NCBI GenBank assembly: GCA_964621755.1
Contig: CAZUPI010000010.1
Location: 1-64,000 of the forward strand
Length of the DNA stretch: 64,000 nt
DNA from: UMGS1696 sp964621755
GTDB lineage: Bacteria > Bacillota > Clostridia > Oscillospirales > CAG-272
Direction of reading: 5' to 3'
Every line of letters begins with the position of its first letter. Position 1 is the stretch's first letter. The notes under the pieces are model-generated. The model saw only the letters and a list, made by a program, of their open reading frames with translations. It did no database searches and had not been told where the DNA came from. Positions 1 through 8,455 of this stretch are shown here, one piece after another. A program made the position numbers and the translations under genes.

Positions 1-996
1 AGTTATAGATTAACTAAAAGATTTTTTTGAATTTATGACAATAGTGTTTTTGATATATTTAATCACAAATGATATCATTACGGTTGCCATTGGCATAGCT
101 TTATATAGTTATAGAGGAACTGTATTAACTGACCCGATGGGGACGGTATCCTCATTACTCGAGGAATGTAAAAGCTTTAATATTTCTTGTAATAGAGTAT
201 TTGATATTATTTAATAAAAAAATATAAAAAGGAAAAATCCGGGAGTCAGCATATTGATAGTATTATAGGTAATTTTGATTTTAAAGATGTAGTATTTTCT
301 TGTGATGAGAAAAATAAAATTTTAAATCAATTAAATTTAAAAATAGAAGAAAACAAAATATATGGTATTGTAGGGAAAAGCGGAGAAGGTAAGACAACAA
401 TCTTTAATCTTTTATGTAAAATGTACGATAATCAAAGTGGCGTTATCTCTATTGATGGAATAGATATAAAAGAATTAGATGAAGAATCGATAAGGGGAAA
501 TATTACAATAATTAGTCAAAACCCATATATTTTCAATTTAAGTATAAAAGATAATTTGAAACTTGTTAAAAATGATATTACAGAAGAAGAAATAACAGAG
601 GCTTGTCATTTAGCATGTTTAGATGATTTTATCGAAAGTTTACCCAACGGATATGATACCGTTGTTGGAGAAGGTGGAGTCAACTTATCAGGTGGTCAAA
701 GACAAAGATTAGCGATTGCAAGAGCATTGGTGCAAAAAACTAAAATTATTCTTTTTGATGAAGCAACATCTGCACTGGATAATGAAACACAAACTAAAAT
801 ACAAAAGGCAATAGATAATTTAAAAGATAAATATACAATAGTAATCATAGCACATAGATTATCAACCATTGTTAACTGCGATAAAATTATGATATTACAG
901 AATGGTCGAATCATCGATAGTGGTACGCATAAAGAATTATTAAGGACCAATAAAGGGTATATAAAATTATGTGAAACCGAAATTGTCGCAAAATAG
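1..996 (+). pseudogene. ABC exporter (permease-ATPase fusion), 5'-truncated by window and frameshifted
   Basis: The 3' part encodes a complete ABC nucleotide-binding domain. It has Walker A GKSGEGKTT near 375-400, a Q-loop in NPYIF, signature LSGGQRQRLAIARAL, Walker B IILFDEATSALD and the switch histidine in IAHRLST. Upstream, positions 35-214 encode, in another frame, the last transmembrane segment and linker of an exporter (ending ECKSFNISCNRVFDII). Positions 1-30 continue that protein in the first frame (SYRLTKRFF). Frame is therefore lost twice, once in the T7 run near 22-28 and once near 209-212. An ATG at 421 gives a shorter reading frame that lacks Walker A, so it is not a sensible start. 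The DNA is far more AT-rich than the rest of the window, which suggests recent transfer. Substrate unknown; peptide or drug export is typical of the family. Confidence 0.8.
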
Positions 997-997
997 T

Positions 998-1128
998 CTA
1001 GCAATAAAAAATTATTGACAATATATTCAGTGAATGATAGTCGGTTCCGTAAGCTGCGTTGAGTGCGTCTACGGAGCCGTATCTTTTCCGTCGATCTGAA
1101 AGGCTTGTTTGTCGAATGTCAGTTTCAT
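998..1128 (-). pseudogene. Collapsed beta-galactosidase-like remnant
   Basis: On the minus strand an ATG at 1128 opens a 19-codon frame (MKLTFDKQAFQIDGKD...) that resembles the N-terminus of GH35/GH42-type beta-galactosidases, where the phrase x-F-x-IDGK is common. After a stop at 1069-1071, another frame continues with YGSVDALNAAYGTDYHS, which resembles the internal 'YG-x-x-x-ALN-x-AYGT' segment of GH42-type enzymes. A start and an internal segment lie only about 50 bases apart, so several hundred codons have been deleted. It cannot make an enzyme. The family assignment rests on two short motifs and is tentative. Confidence 0.45.
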
Positions 1129-1214
1129 TTTTCAATCATTCCTTTCCGCATATTGTTACTAAAAAATTATATCATGTTTCATATAAAAATACAATATTCG
1201 GATATCTGAATATA

Positions 1215-1242
1215 TTGACAAAAGGGAAAAAGTGATTATAAT
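1215..1242 (+). promoter_or_regulatory. Sigma-A-type promoter upstream of larB remnant/larC
   Basis: TTGACA at 1215-1220 and TATAAT at 1237-1242 are separated by 16 bp. It is the only strong promoter before larC, giving a leader of roughly 165 nt that includes the larB remnant. Confidence 0.6.
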
Positions 1243-1332
1243 TTAATTATAATTGACGTAAGTTCGACAGAAAAAAGCTTCAAAAAGCAAGAAGGTCTTG
1301 CTGGAATTGTTTAAATCATAGAGAGTGTAATT

Positions 1333-1416
1333 GTGAAAATAAATTCCATAATTGATAACGGTTTTGGAGCCGGATATCTTGCAAGTATGATTAACCACAT
1401 GGAGGCAAAGAAATGA
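1333..1416 (+). pseudogene. larB: 3' remnant of larB
   Basis: A short frame ending at the TGA that overlaps the larC start (ATGA) encodes VKINS then IIDNGFGAGYLASMINHM and a short tail. IDNGFGAGY resembles the conserved C-terminus of LarB, the enzyme that carboxylates nicotinic acid adenine dinucleotide in nickel-pincer cofactor synthesis, and larB normally sits directly upstream of larC. A stop at 1312-1314 and no LarB homology further upstream show that all but about 25 codons are lost. The remaining tail may persist only because it carries the larC ribosome site or translational coupling. Confidence 0.6.
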
Positions 1417-2675
1417 AAACACTGTATTTGGATTGCGGAATGGGTGCTGCAGGCGATATGTTGACCGCAGCCCTCATAGAACTTCTACCTGAGCCCGACG
1501 CATTTATAGAACGGCTGAATGCGCTGTCCATCCCGGGCGTACAGATCAAAAAAGAAAAATCTGTTAAATGCGGGATTACCGGCACACATATGTCTGTGAC
1601 CATTCACGGCGTCGAGGAAGGCGAGGAAATGCACGAGCATTCTCATGAAGATGAGCACCATCACGAGCATGACCATGAGCACAATGATGAACACGACCAC
1701 AGTCATGCGCATCATCACCATCACAGCGGCACGCATGAAATTGAACATAGTATATCAGCCTTGGAACTGCCGCAAAAAGTGAAGAATGATGTTATGGCCG
1801 TTTACAATCTGATTGCAGAAGCAGAAAGCTATGTTCATGGGGTGCCGGTAACAGAAATTCATTTCCACGAAGTAGGAACCATGGATGCTGTCGCCGATAT
1901 TACAGCGGTTTGTTTGTTGATGAACGAGCTTTCTCCCGATGAAGTAGTTGTGTCGCCCATTCATGTGGGGAGCGGACATGTGAAGTGTGCGCATGGAATT
2001 TTACCTGTCCCGGCACCTGCTACCGCATATATTTTGAAGGATGTTCCGATTTATGGCGGCAGTGTCAAGGGAGAGCTTTGTACGCCTACCGGTGCAGCAC
2101 TGCTGAAACATTTTGCGACCCGTTTCGGAGATATGCCCGTGATGAAAACCCAGGCAATCGGTTATGGCATGGGCAAAAAGGATTTTCAGGAGGCGAACTG
2201 TGTCCGTGCCATGCTCGGAGAAAGCGAAAATAAAACCGATGTTGTGCTGGAGCTTTCCTGCAATGTGGACGATATGACCGCTGAAGCAATCAGCTTTGCA
2301 ATGGAACGTCTATTTGAGGGCGGCGCTCATGAGGTCTATACGATTCCAATCGGCATGAAGAAGTCCCGGCCCGGCACGTTGCTCCGTGTCATGTGCAGGG
2401 AACAGGACAAGGAAACGATTCTTCACCTGCTGTTCAAGCATACGACGACTATCGGTGTTCGGGAAGCTGTCGTGCATCGGTATATTTTGGAGAGGGACAT
2501 TGAAACCATACAGACGCCCTATGGAGAGGTTCGCCGCAAGGTTTCTTCCGGTTACGGCGTTTTCCGCGCAAAATACGAATATGACGACCTTTCCCGTATT
2601 GCAAAGGAACAGGATATCAGCCTTGACGAAGTAAAAAAGCGCCTTGAAGAGCTAAATAAATCTGAACTCTATTGA
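1413..2675 (+). CDS. larC: LarC, nickel insertion protein for nickel-pincer nucleotide cofactor
   Basis: The 420-residue product matches LarC, which inserts nickel into pyridinium-3,5-bisthiocarboxylic acid mononucleotide to complete the cofactor of lactate racemase and related enzymes. It begins MKTLYLDCGMGAAGDM, the usual LarC N-terminus, and residues about 73-105 form a very His-rich metal-binding loop. Length covers both the LarC1 and LarC2 halves, which in Lactobacillus plantarum are joined by a programmed frameshift; here they are one continuous frame. The start overlaps the larB remnant stop (ATGA) and follows GGAGG. No larA or larE is in the window, and larB is reduced to a tail, so the local pathway is incomplete. 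Its stop codon lies inside the -35 box of the next promoter. Confidence 0.93.
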   Translation: MKTLYLDCGMGAAGDMLTAALIELLPEPDAFIERLNALSIPGVQIKKEKSVKCGITGTHMSVTIHGVEEGEEMHEHSHEDEHHHEHDHEHNDEHDHSHAHHHHHSGTHEIEHSISALELPQKVKNDVMAVYNLIAEAESYVHGVPVTEIHFHEVGTMDAVADITAVCLLMNELSPDEVVVSPIHVGSGHVKCAHGILPVPAPATAYILKDVPIYGGSVKGELCTPTGAALLKHFATRFGDMPVMKTQAIGYGMGKKDFQEANCVRAMLGESENKTDVVLELSCNVDDMTAEAISFAMERLFEGGAHEVYTIPIGMKKSRPGTLLRVMCREQDKETILHLLFKHTTTIGVREAVVHRYILERDIETIQTPYGEVRRKVSSGYGVFRAKYEYDDLSRIAKEQDISLDEVKKRLEELNKSELY

Positions 2676-2702
2676 CTTCAAGTATACTTGAACCTGTATA
2701 AT
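2672..2702 (+). promoter_or_regulatory. MerR-type promoter with 19-bp spacer and palindromic operator
   Basis: TTGACT at 2672-2677 and TATAAT at 2697-2702 are 19 bp apart instead of 17. The perfect 16-bp palindrome TTCAAGTATACTTGAA (2677-2692) fills the spacer. MerR-family activators (SoxR, AdhR and others) bind such palindromes in overlong spacers and untwist the DNA. The site would control the flavin-reductase-like gene and the aldo/keto reductase remnant. The regulator itself is not in the window. Confidence 0.7.
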
Positions 2703-2759
2703 ATACTTGTATGTCGATAGGATACCATAAATCTATATGTAATACAAGGAGTACAAATC

Positions 2760-3317
2760 ATGCGTAAGAATTTTGGAGCAAAACCCATTCTCTATCCGCA
2801 GCCGGTGTTTATCATCGCGACCTACAACGAGGATGGTACCGCCAACGCTATGAATGCCGCATGGGGCGGGATTAGTGAAACGAATCAGATAACAATGTGC
2901 ATCAGCGGGGGACATAAGACAACGAAAAATATTTTAGCAAGAGGTGCGTTCACAGTCAGCATGGCGACTGCGGACAAAGTGGTCGAGTGTGATTATGTCG
3001 GCATTGCCTCGGGCAACGAGGTACAGGATAAGCTGGCAAAAGCGGGTTTCCATGTGACGAAGAGCGAATTTGTGGACGCTCCCGTAATCGACGAGCTGCC
3101 CATGGCGGCGGAATGCAGACTTGTCAGCTACGATGCAAAAACTTGTCAGCTGATTGGCGAGATAGTCAACGTATGTGCGGACGAATCTGTGCTGACCGAC
3201 GGCAAGATTGATCCCACAAAGCTCCGTCCCATTACCTATGACGGTATGAATCACACCTACCTGGTGCTGGGAGAGAAGGTCGGCAATGCATTTTCCGACG
3301 GAAAAAAGCTGAAATAA
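2760..3317 (+). CDS. Flavin reductase-like / flavoredoxin family protein
   Basis: The 185-residue protein has the split-barrel FMN-binding fold of the flavin reductase-like family. It starts with MRKNFGAKPILYPQPVFIIATYNEDG, followed by MNAAWGGI and a region matching the FMN-contact strands (CISGGHKTTKNI, GAFTVSM). Family members bind FMN and either reduce flavins with NAD(P)H or carry electrons. Length is normal. The start follows the strong GGAG of CAAGGAG. It is the first gene behind the MerR-type promoter and is followed 13 bp later by the aldo/keto reductase remnant, suggesting a redox or aldehyde-stress operon. The specific donor and acceptor cannot be read from sequence. Confidence 0.88.
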   Translation: MRKNFGAKPILYPQPVFIIATYNEDGTANAMNAAWGGISETNQITMCISGGHKTTKNILARGAFTVSMATADKVVECDYVGIASGNEVQDKLAKAGFHVTKSEFVDAPVIDELPMAAECRLVSYDAKTCQLIGEIVNVCADESVLTDGKIDPTKLRPITYDGMNHTYLVLGEKVGNAFSDGKKLK

Positions 3318-3330
3318 GGATGTGCGGGAT

Positions 3331-4512
3331 ATGATTTATACTGATTTTCAAGGCGAAAAACTTTCGCTGCTTGGCTTCGGAACCATGCGGATGCCAACTA
3401 CGGAAAACGGTACCGTCGACGAAGCGCAGGTCTCGGATATGGTGCGGTATGCCATCGAGCATGGTGTAAACTATTTTGATACAGCGTATCCTTACCACAG
3501 CGGAACATCGGAAGTGGTGATTGGTCGTGTGCTGAAGGAGTACCCCAGACAAAGCTGGTATCTGGCGGAAAGTACCCGGGACATCAAATCAGCTCCAGCT
3601 ATAATCCCGCCGCGATTTTCGAGGAGCAGCTGAAAAAGTGCGGTGTGGAATACTTCGATTTTTATCTGCTGCACAATGTTTACGAAAATTCCATGGCGAC
3701 CTATCTCGATTCCAAGTGGGGAATCATCGACTATTTCAAAGAGCAGAAACGGCTTGGCAGGATTAAGCATCTCGGTTTTTCCAGTCACGGCAGTGTGGAC
3801 AATCTGCAGGAATTTCTCGATATCTGCGGTGAGAATATGGAATTCTGTCAGATTCAGCTGAACTGGCTGGATTGGACACTGCAAAATGCAAAGGCAAAGG
3901 TGGACCTGCTGAACCAGCGGAATATTCCTATATGGGTCATGGAGCCTGTCCGCGGCGGTCGTTTATGTAAGCTGGACGATACAGACGAAGCACAGCTTCG
4001 AGAACTGCGTCCCGATGAGAGCATTCCCGCATGGGGCTTCCGGTTTTTGCAGGATATTCCCGGGGTGCAGATGGTGCTCAGCGGAATGTCGAATATCACA
4101 GATGGAGGATAACATCAAGACCTTCACTGAAAGAGGACCCCTTGCCGACAGTGAGCGGGAGATGCTTCTTTCCATTGCCGAAAGGATGAAGGATTCCGTT
4201 CCCTGTACCGCATGCCGGTATTGTGTGGAGCATTGTCCCATGGAGTTGAATATTCCCGGACTGCTTGCAGTGTATAATGATATTCGCTTCGCACCGGTGA
4301 TGAATGTGGCGATGCGCATCGAAGGTTTGCCGGAGAATAAACAGCCGTCGGTATGTATCGGCTGCGGTGCATGTGCGAAGATGTGTCCGCAGAAGATTGA
4401 CATTCCCGGAGCCATGCGGGATTTCGCGGAGAAACTGAACGGAATTCCCAAGTGGGCAGATATCTGTCGTCAGCGTGAAGAAGCGGCGAAGAAAATTCGG
4501 GAAGGGCGATAA
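3331..4512 (+). pseudogene. Aldo/keto reductase with C-terminal 4Fe-4S domain, two frameshifts
   Basis: The N-terminal part (3331 to about 3570) gives the TIM-barrel start of an aldo/keto reductase: GFGTMRMP, then NYFDTAYPYHSG with the catalytic Asp and Tyr. Frame is lost near 3570, where the expected KYPGHQISSSYNPAAIF reads on only after a one-base shift. It continues through FDFYLLHNVYEN to SGMSNIT near 4105. There a second shift is needed to reach MEDNIKTFTERGPL and the ferredoxin-like tail with CTACRYCVEHCP and CIGCGACAKMCP. All domains are otherwise present, so this is either a recent pseudogene or two indel errors. It follows the flavin-reductase-like gene by 13 bp. Intact, it would be an iron-sulfur oxidoreductase of unknown substrate. 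Confidence 0.85.
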
Positions 4513-4569
4513 AAGTTCTTTTGGCAAAAAGCCTCCCACAGAACTTATCCAACTCCTTTTAACAAAACA

Positions 4570-4600
4570 AACCTCCTGTGGCAGGAGGTTTTGCTTTTTT
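4570..4600 (+). terminator. Rho-independent terminator after aldo/keto reductase
   Basis: A perfect 9-bp stem AACCTCCTG / CAGGAGGTT with a 3-nt loop is followed by TTGCTTTTTT. Confidence 0.85.
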
Positions 4601-4601
4601 A

Positions 4602-4913
4602 TCAAATATTATCTGATTCCCTCAGACCAGCGGTTTTTGCATCCTTGTCCGCCGGCGTAGTGAATTTTTTGATTATTTCAATCTCTTTCGGATTATACGG
4701 TCGAAGATTCGGTCTGTATAGGTCGTGGAATCATTTTGTGAAATCCCAGTCTAAGTTCGGATTCTTCTCGTATCTTTCCCAGACGCTGTTCCAGGGCTCA
4801 TAGGTCTGATACTTTCCTGCGACAAATCCCCAGTTATAACAGCCGATTTTCTCCAGAAAGAACAACGGAAACATTTCCTCGAGACAGAAATCCGTTTTGA
4901 TTGTCAGTGCCAT
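4602..4913 (-). pseudogene. C-terminal fragment of a cellulase-like glycoside hydrolase
   Basis: The minus strand from 4913 encodes a fragment with FPLFFLEKIGCYNWGFVAGKYQ, then TYEPWNSVWERY and WDFTK, the C-terminal strand and end of a GH5-like/1,4-beta-xylanase-type barrel as annotated in many gut Clostridia. After WDFTK a TGA (4731-4733) stands where a tryptophan is expected. The frame then continues FHDLYRPNLRPYNPKEIEII up to a stop at 4602-4604. The catalytic domain is missing. So the fragment carries both a 5' truncation and a nonsense mutation. It lies convergent to the aldo/keto reductase remnant and divergent from the deoR-type gene. Confidence 0.7.
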
Positions 4914-4989
4914 AATGAAAGCCGCTGCAAGTTATCCTGTAACAGCTTTTTTCTTACTCAAATATACGCAAATTCGATTACCGAAAGCC

Positions 4990-5018
4990 TTGATTTATTT
5001 CCGATTGTGTTGTATAAT
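4990..5018 (+). promoter_or_regulatory. Promoter of the DeoR/HTH gene pair
   Basis: TTGATT (4990-4995) and TATAAT (5013-5018) with a 17-bp spacer, about 45 bp upstream of the GGAGG of the regulator gene. Confidence 0.65.
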
Positions 5019-5068
5019 GATGATGTCGAATTCGATAACCCTTTCACATTTTATTTGGAGGTATGGTT

Positions 5069-5845
5069 ATGTTTATGGAAGAACGCCATCAGGAAATATC
5101 AGATACAATCAAAGCAAACGGTAAGATTACCATTGCGGAAATCACAAACAAATATGGCATATCCGATGAGTCCGCACGCAGAGATCTCCGCTTGCTCGAA
5201 CAGAAAGGAATTTGTAAGAGGACGCACGGAGGCGCCATTTTGATTGGACAGGTCTGTGTAAGGCCGCCGGTCAACCGCGACTTTGACAATATGCCTGTCT
5301 TTGACAACTACAGAGAAATCTCACGTGCTGCGGTTAAAATGATTCGTGAGAATGATACAGTGTATTTAACAGGAGGCTCCTTTGGGCATATCATGGTTTC
5401 ATTTTTGCCCCGAGACATTCACTATACCGTGATTGTGAACTCTGTAGACATCGGTAAAGAGCTCCGGGGCTTTGACAACATAGATGTATATGTTGCCGGA
5501 GGAAAGATGCGGCAGAGTGGCTCTCTGGTCGATAGTCTGGCAAATGAATTTGTCAGCCGTCTGCATTTCGACCTTTGTTTTATAACCGGTGCCGGTCTGA
5601 CAGCGGATTTCGGACTGTCCAACGGTACGGACGAGACGGCGACATTCCAGCGCACAGTCATCAAGAATAGCCGCAGGAGATGTCTTGTGATTCCGAGTTC
5701 CAAGATTGGTATCGATTCGTTTATCAAGGTATGTGATGTTGATGCCTTTGATTCTATTATCACAGACTGGGATTGCGCAGAGGAGCAGATTACTGCCATT
5801 GAGGAAAAGGGCGTTGGGATTACTGTTGTTGAGGAGCCAAAATGA
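5069..5845 (+). CDS. DeoR/GlpR family transcriptional regulator
   Basis: The product has an N-terminal DeoR winged helix (ERHQEISDTIKANGKITI, then DESARRDLRLLEQKG and RTHGGA). A sugar-phosphate-sensing ISOCOT-like domain follows, with TGAGLTADFGLSNG and a CLVIPSSKIG-type strand. Length (258 residues) is typical. Three in-frame ATGs occur at 5063, 5069 and 5075; GGAGG at 5057-5061 best serves 5069. DeoR-family repressors usually control carbohydrate genes and respond to phosphorylated sugars. None is intact next to it; a glycoside hydrolase fragment lies upstream, so its original regulon may have been lost. Its stop overlaps the next small gene. Confidence 0.88.
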   Translation: MFMEERHQEISDTIKANGKITIAEITNKYGISDESARRDLRLLEQKGICKRTHGGAILIGQVCVRPPVNRDFDNMPVFDNYREISRAAVKMIRENDTVYLTGGSFGHIMVSFLPRDIHYTVIVNSVDIGKELRGFDNIDVYVAGGKMRQSGSLVDSLANEFVSRLHFDLCFITGAGLTADFGLSNGTDETATFQRTVIKNSRRRCLVIPSSKIGIDSFIKVCDVDAFDSIITDWDCAEEQITAIEEKGVGITVVEEPK

Positions 5846-6054
5846 ACCGCGAGCAGAAGCTGCGGAATTTGATTCTCGACAGATACACGAGCCTTCGCCA
5901 GTTTGCTATCGAGTCAGATATTCCGTACAGTACACTAATGACGATGCTATCCCGCAATATTGGCGGAGCATCCTTTGATGTCGTAATTAAAATCTGCAAA
6001 AAATTGGAGATTGATCCGTTACAATTTTGTGTTGAAAATCATTCCGAAAAATGA
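5842..6054 (+). CDS. Small helix-turn-helix protein (XRE-like)
   Basis: The 70-residue protein overlaps the DeoR-type gene by ATGA and is therefore translationally coupled to it. It is almost entirely one HTH: RYTSLRQFAIESDIPYSTLMTML followed by GGASFDVVIKICKKLEIDP, the Cro/CI-type pattern ending in the usual 'C-x-x-L-x-I-x-P' helix. It has no extra domain. It may bind DNA as a dimer or work with the upstream regulator. Such short HTH proteins are common downstream of other regulators in Clostridia, but the target is unknown. Confidence 0.8.
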   Translation: MNREQKLRNLILDRYTSLRQFAIESDIPYSTLMTMLSRNIGGASFDVVIKICKKLEIDPLQFCVENHSEK

Positions 6055-6232
6055 CCCCTCCGATACCGATCCCCGCCTATGTCATATGGCAATATTCATT
6101 GTGTAAACAGATTGTAAATAACTCCTTCGATTTCACTTTTTCTGATTTTTACTGGTGGAAATTTTGCGGTTGGTTTGCTATAATTAAGGAGAATAATCTA
6201 TTTTACTGTACTAAAGAAAGGAGCAGATGAAC

Positions 6233-6757
6233 ATGATAGACGCTTTACAGAATATTTTGACACGCCGCAGTATCCGGCAATTCACCGACCGTCCGATTTC
6301 CGAAGAGGACCTTCATGCAATTCTCACTGCCGGGATGTCCGGCCCGAGCTGCGTAAACGCTCGTGACTGGCATTTTCTTGTGGTGCAGGACCGGGATATC
6401 CTCGGTAAAATGGCGGATGCCAATGGACGTCCTGCGGAACCTCTTCGCCAGGCGGCTGCGGGCATTCTGATTCTCGGAGATTTGGATCGGGCCTTCGAAC
6501 ATGCTCCGGATTATTGGATTATCGACGCTTCCATTGCCGGGCAGAACATGACGCTGGCCGCTCATGCACTGGGAATCGGTTCTGTCTGGCTCGGAACATA
6601 CCCGCAGATGCGCCGGGTGGAAGCTCAGCGGACCCTCTTTGATTTGCCGGAGACCGTAGTTCCTCATTCGATTCTCGCACTTGGCTACCCTGCTGAAGAG
6701 AAAGAGCAATCGAGAGAGTTATACGAAAAAGATCGCGTTCACTTCGAACGTTGGTAA
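6233..6757 (+). CDS. Nitroreductase family protein
   Basis: The protein of about 174 residues matches the FMN-dependent nitroreductase fold: an N-terminal ILTRRSIRQFTDRPIS with the FMN-binding Arg-Arg-Ser-x-Arg, GMSGPSCVNARDWHFLVV, a central DASIAGQNMTLAAHALGIGSVWLG segment, and a C-terminal ALGYPAEE. Members reduce nitro groups, quinones or flavins with NAD(P)H. An ATG at 6227 is only 3 bases from GGAG; the one at 6233 is spaced 9 bases and fits better. A TATAAT lies at 6178-6183. The stop is 39 bp before the esterase gene, with no terminator between, so the two probably form an operon. Confidence 0.9.
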   Translation: MIDALQNILTRRSIRQFTDRPISEEDLHAILTAGMSGPSCVNARDWHFLVVQDRDILGKMADANGRPAEPLRQAAAGILILGDLDRAFEHAPDYWIIDASIAGQNMTLAAHALGIGSVWLGTYPQMRRVEAQRTLFDLPETVVPHSILALGYPAEEKEQSRELYEKDRVHFERW

Positions 6758-6796
6758 ACGGATGACATCATAATTTTGAGAGAAGGGAAATGAATC

Positions 6797-7798
6797 ATGA
6801 ACATTGCAAGAACACTCTATAAGAAGGATGCCCTAGAATACAACGTCTGTTACGTCCATGACGTGGTGTTCGCTGAACGAAACGGCAAGGAGTTGAAATT
6901 ACAGCTCGTTTGTCCAGTGTCGCCGGTATGGGACGGTCAGCCGGGTCCTATGACGCCGGTGCAGAAAAAGTTCGCCGAATGGCGCAAAAAGGACGCTGGC
7001 GATAAAAAGGCTGCCGTTCCGAAGCCGCCTATGAAACACGAAGAGCCCCGTTTCCCGCTGATTGTGGATGTACCCGGATCTGGCTGGGGCGGAGCGGAAG
7101 GGTACGGTCATGTCCCATATCTGGTGGACCTTGCCCGTCACGGTTTTGTCGCCGCTGCCATTTCTTATCGTGGAACCTACAAAGATAACGTGGTCTTCCC
7201 GGCTGCCGTGCAGGACACGAAAGAGGCAATCCGGTTCCTCCGGGCGAATGCTGTGAAATACCACATTGATCCGGACCGCGTGGGACTTCTCGGTGACTCC
7301 TCCGGCGGGAATACCGTGTCCATGGCAGCCCTGACCGGAGATGACGAAGTGGAATTCAACATTGGCGAAAATTTTGATCAGAGCAGTGAAGTGAAGGCTT
7401 GCTGCAATTTCTATGGTCCTGTTGATCTCCTTGGTTTGCTCTCTGACCGAATCGCCGAGGGAAAGCGGCTCCGCCCGGGTGAGGCGGAAGAAGGGCTGCC
7501 CTTTGAGGCAATGGAAATTTGGCAGGAGGAGTACAAAACCTCCCCTGAGGAGCATCTCCGTCTTGCCAGTCCGCACTACCGGATTGAGAGCGCAAAGCAC
7601 CTTCCTCCCTTCCTTTTCATTCAGGGGGAGGAAGACGGCATTATTCCCGTGGCACAGGGGCTCCGCTTCTGCGACAAACTCCGGGAGCACGGAGGCCGGG
7701 CAGAGTTTGTGAAAGTCGTCGGCGCCGGACACGGCGCGGACTGCTGGTCTAAAGAAGCGCTGGAACTTGTCGTGCAGTTCTTCCGGACCTATCTGTGA
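6797..7798 (+). CDS. Alpha/beta hydrolase (esterase/lipase-like)
   Basis: A cytoplasmic 333-residue alpha/beta hydrolase with no signal peptide. It contains the nucleophile elbow GDSSGGN (Ser near residue 174), a likely catalytic Asp in GEEDGIIP, and a His in GAGHGADCW, in the normal order. VDVPGSGWGGAEGYGHVPYL supplies the oxyanion region. The pattern resembles BD-FAE/acetyl-esterase-type enzymes that deacylate small esters or carbohydrate acetates. It follows the nitroreductase gene. Substrate is not evident. A Lys/Pro-rich stretch (residues about 65-80) is inserted between the first strands. Confidence 0.85.
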   Translation: MNIARTLYKKDALEYNVCYVHDVVFAERNGKELKLQLVCPVSPVWDGQPGPMTPVQKKFAEWRKKDAGDKKAAVPKPPMKHEEPRFPLIVDVPGSGWGGAEGYGHVPYLVDLARHGFVAAAISYRGTYKDNVVFPAAVQDTKEAIRFLRANAVKYHIDPDRVGLLGDSSGGNTVSMAALTGDDEVEFNIGENFDQSSEVKACCNFYGPVDLLGLLSDRIAEGKRLRPGEAEEGLPFEAMEIWQEEYKTSPEEHLRLASPHYRIESAKHLPPFLFIQGEEDGIIPVAQGLRFCDKLREHGGRAEFVKVVGAGHGADCWSKEALELVVQFFRTYL

Positions 7799-8131
7799 AA
7801 AAGGTCCTGTCGTCCTTATCTGTCATTGGATAGAATGCGCTGTTCCAGATTGTGGGAATAGAGCGAAGAATATTGAATCATTTTAAACAACAAACTGGCA
7901 TCGCATATCAAGTGGTGTCAGTTTTGAGCTGAATTCTTTCGAGATTGTTACAGCGAAATTTCTCCCAAAGTGAATATAGTTTGCAAACTGATGAATATAG
8001 TTGAAGATTTTTTGTTTTCTATATGTTATAATAATCATAAAGAAATGTATAAGATACTTTATGATTATTCTATATCATCTTACCGTTTCTGCCAATTATT
8101 TTTTGGAGGAATATCATAATACCTGCGGGAT
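7799..8131. other. Intergenic, no gene recognised; short direct repeat
   Basis: Nothing coding is recognised. TGAATATAGTT occurs twice in direct orientation (7971-7981 and 7992-8002), 21 bp apart and so on the same DNA face, with TTTGCAAA between. This could be a regulator site left from the solute-binding-protein operon whose tail follows. Confidence 0.35.
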
Positions 8132-8290
8132 ATGGAAGTCGATTACGGGATTATTCCTATTCCTAAGTATGACGAAAACCAGACTCAGTATATCACCCAG
8201 ATCGGCACCTCTACTTTCGCACTGTTCGTGCCTCTGACTGCACCCAGTCTGGATCTAACCTCCAAGGTGATGGAATCGCTGGCAATATAA
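8132..8290 (+). pseudogene. C-terminal fragment of an ABC sugar solute-binding protein
   Basis: A 52-codon open stretch with no start context encodes MEVDYGIIPIPKYDENQTQY and then TSTFALFVPLTAPSLDLTSKVMESLAI before TAA at 8288-8290. This resembles the interior of family-1 extracellular solute-binding proteins, where 'DYGIIP-x-PKYDE-x-Q' precedes the ligand-cleft helices. The N-terminal lipoprotein signal and the C-terminal lobe are missing. It is a stranded fragment and abuts the yaaA fragment on the opposite strand. Confidence 0.65.
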
Positions 8291-8292
8291 AA

Positions 8293-8455
8293 TCAGAAGC
8301 CTTCGTCCCAACTTCCAACATTATGATCTGGTGTGGAATCCTGCTCTTTGTAGGCGTATCCATAATCACGGAAAGCTTTGATTTCCTTTGCATCTGTAAT
8401 ATGATTTTCTGCAAGCCATCGCACCATCTGTCCCCGTGCCATTTTGCAGAGCGTC
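8293..8455 (-). pseudogene. yaaA: C-terminal fragment of yaaA (peroxide stress protein)
   Basis: On the minus strand, in a different frame from the lysR head, the sequence reads CKMARGQMVRWLAENHITDA and then EIKAFRDYGYAY. These are the C-terminal signature helices of the YaaA family, which lowers free iron or damage during peroxide stress. The fragment has no start and ends at a TGA at 8293-8295 after the homology has decayed. It is joined directly to the lysR head, as if one deletion removed the 3' half of lysR and the 5' part of yaaA. Confidence 0.65.
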
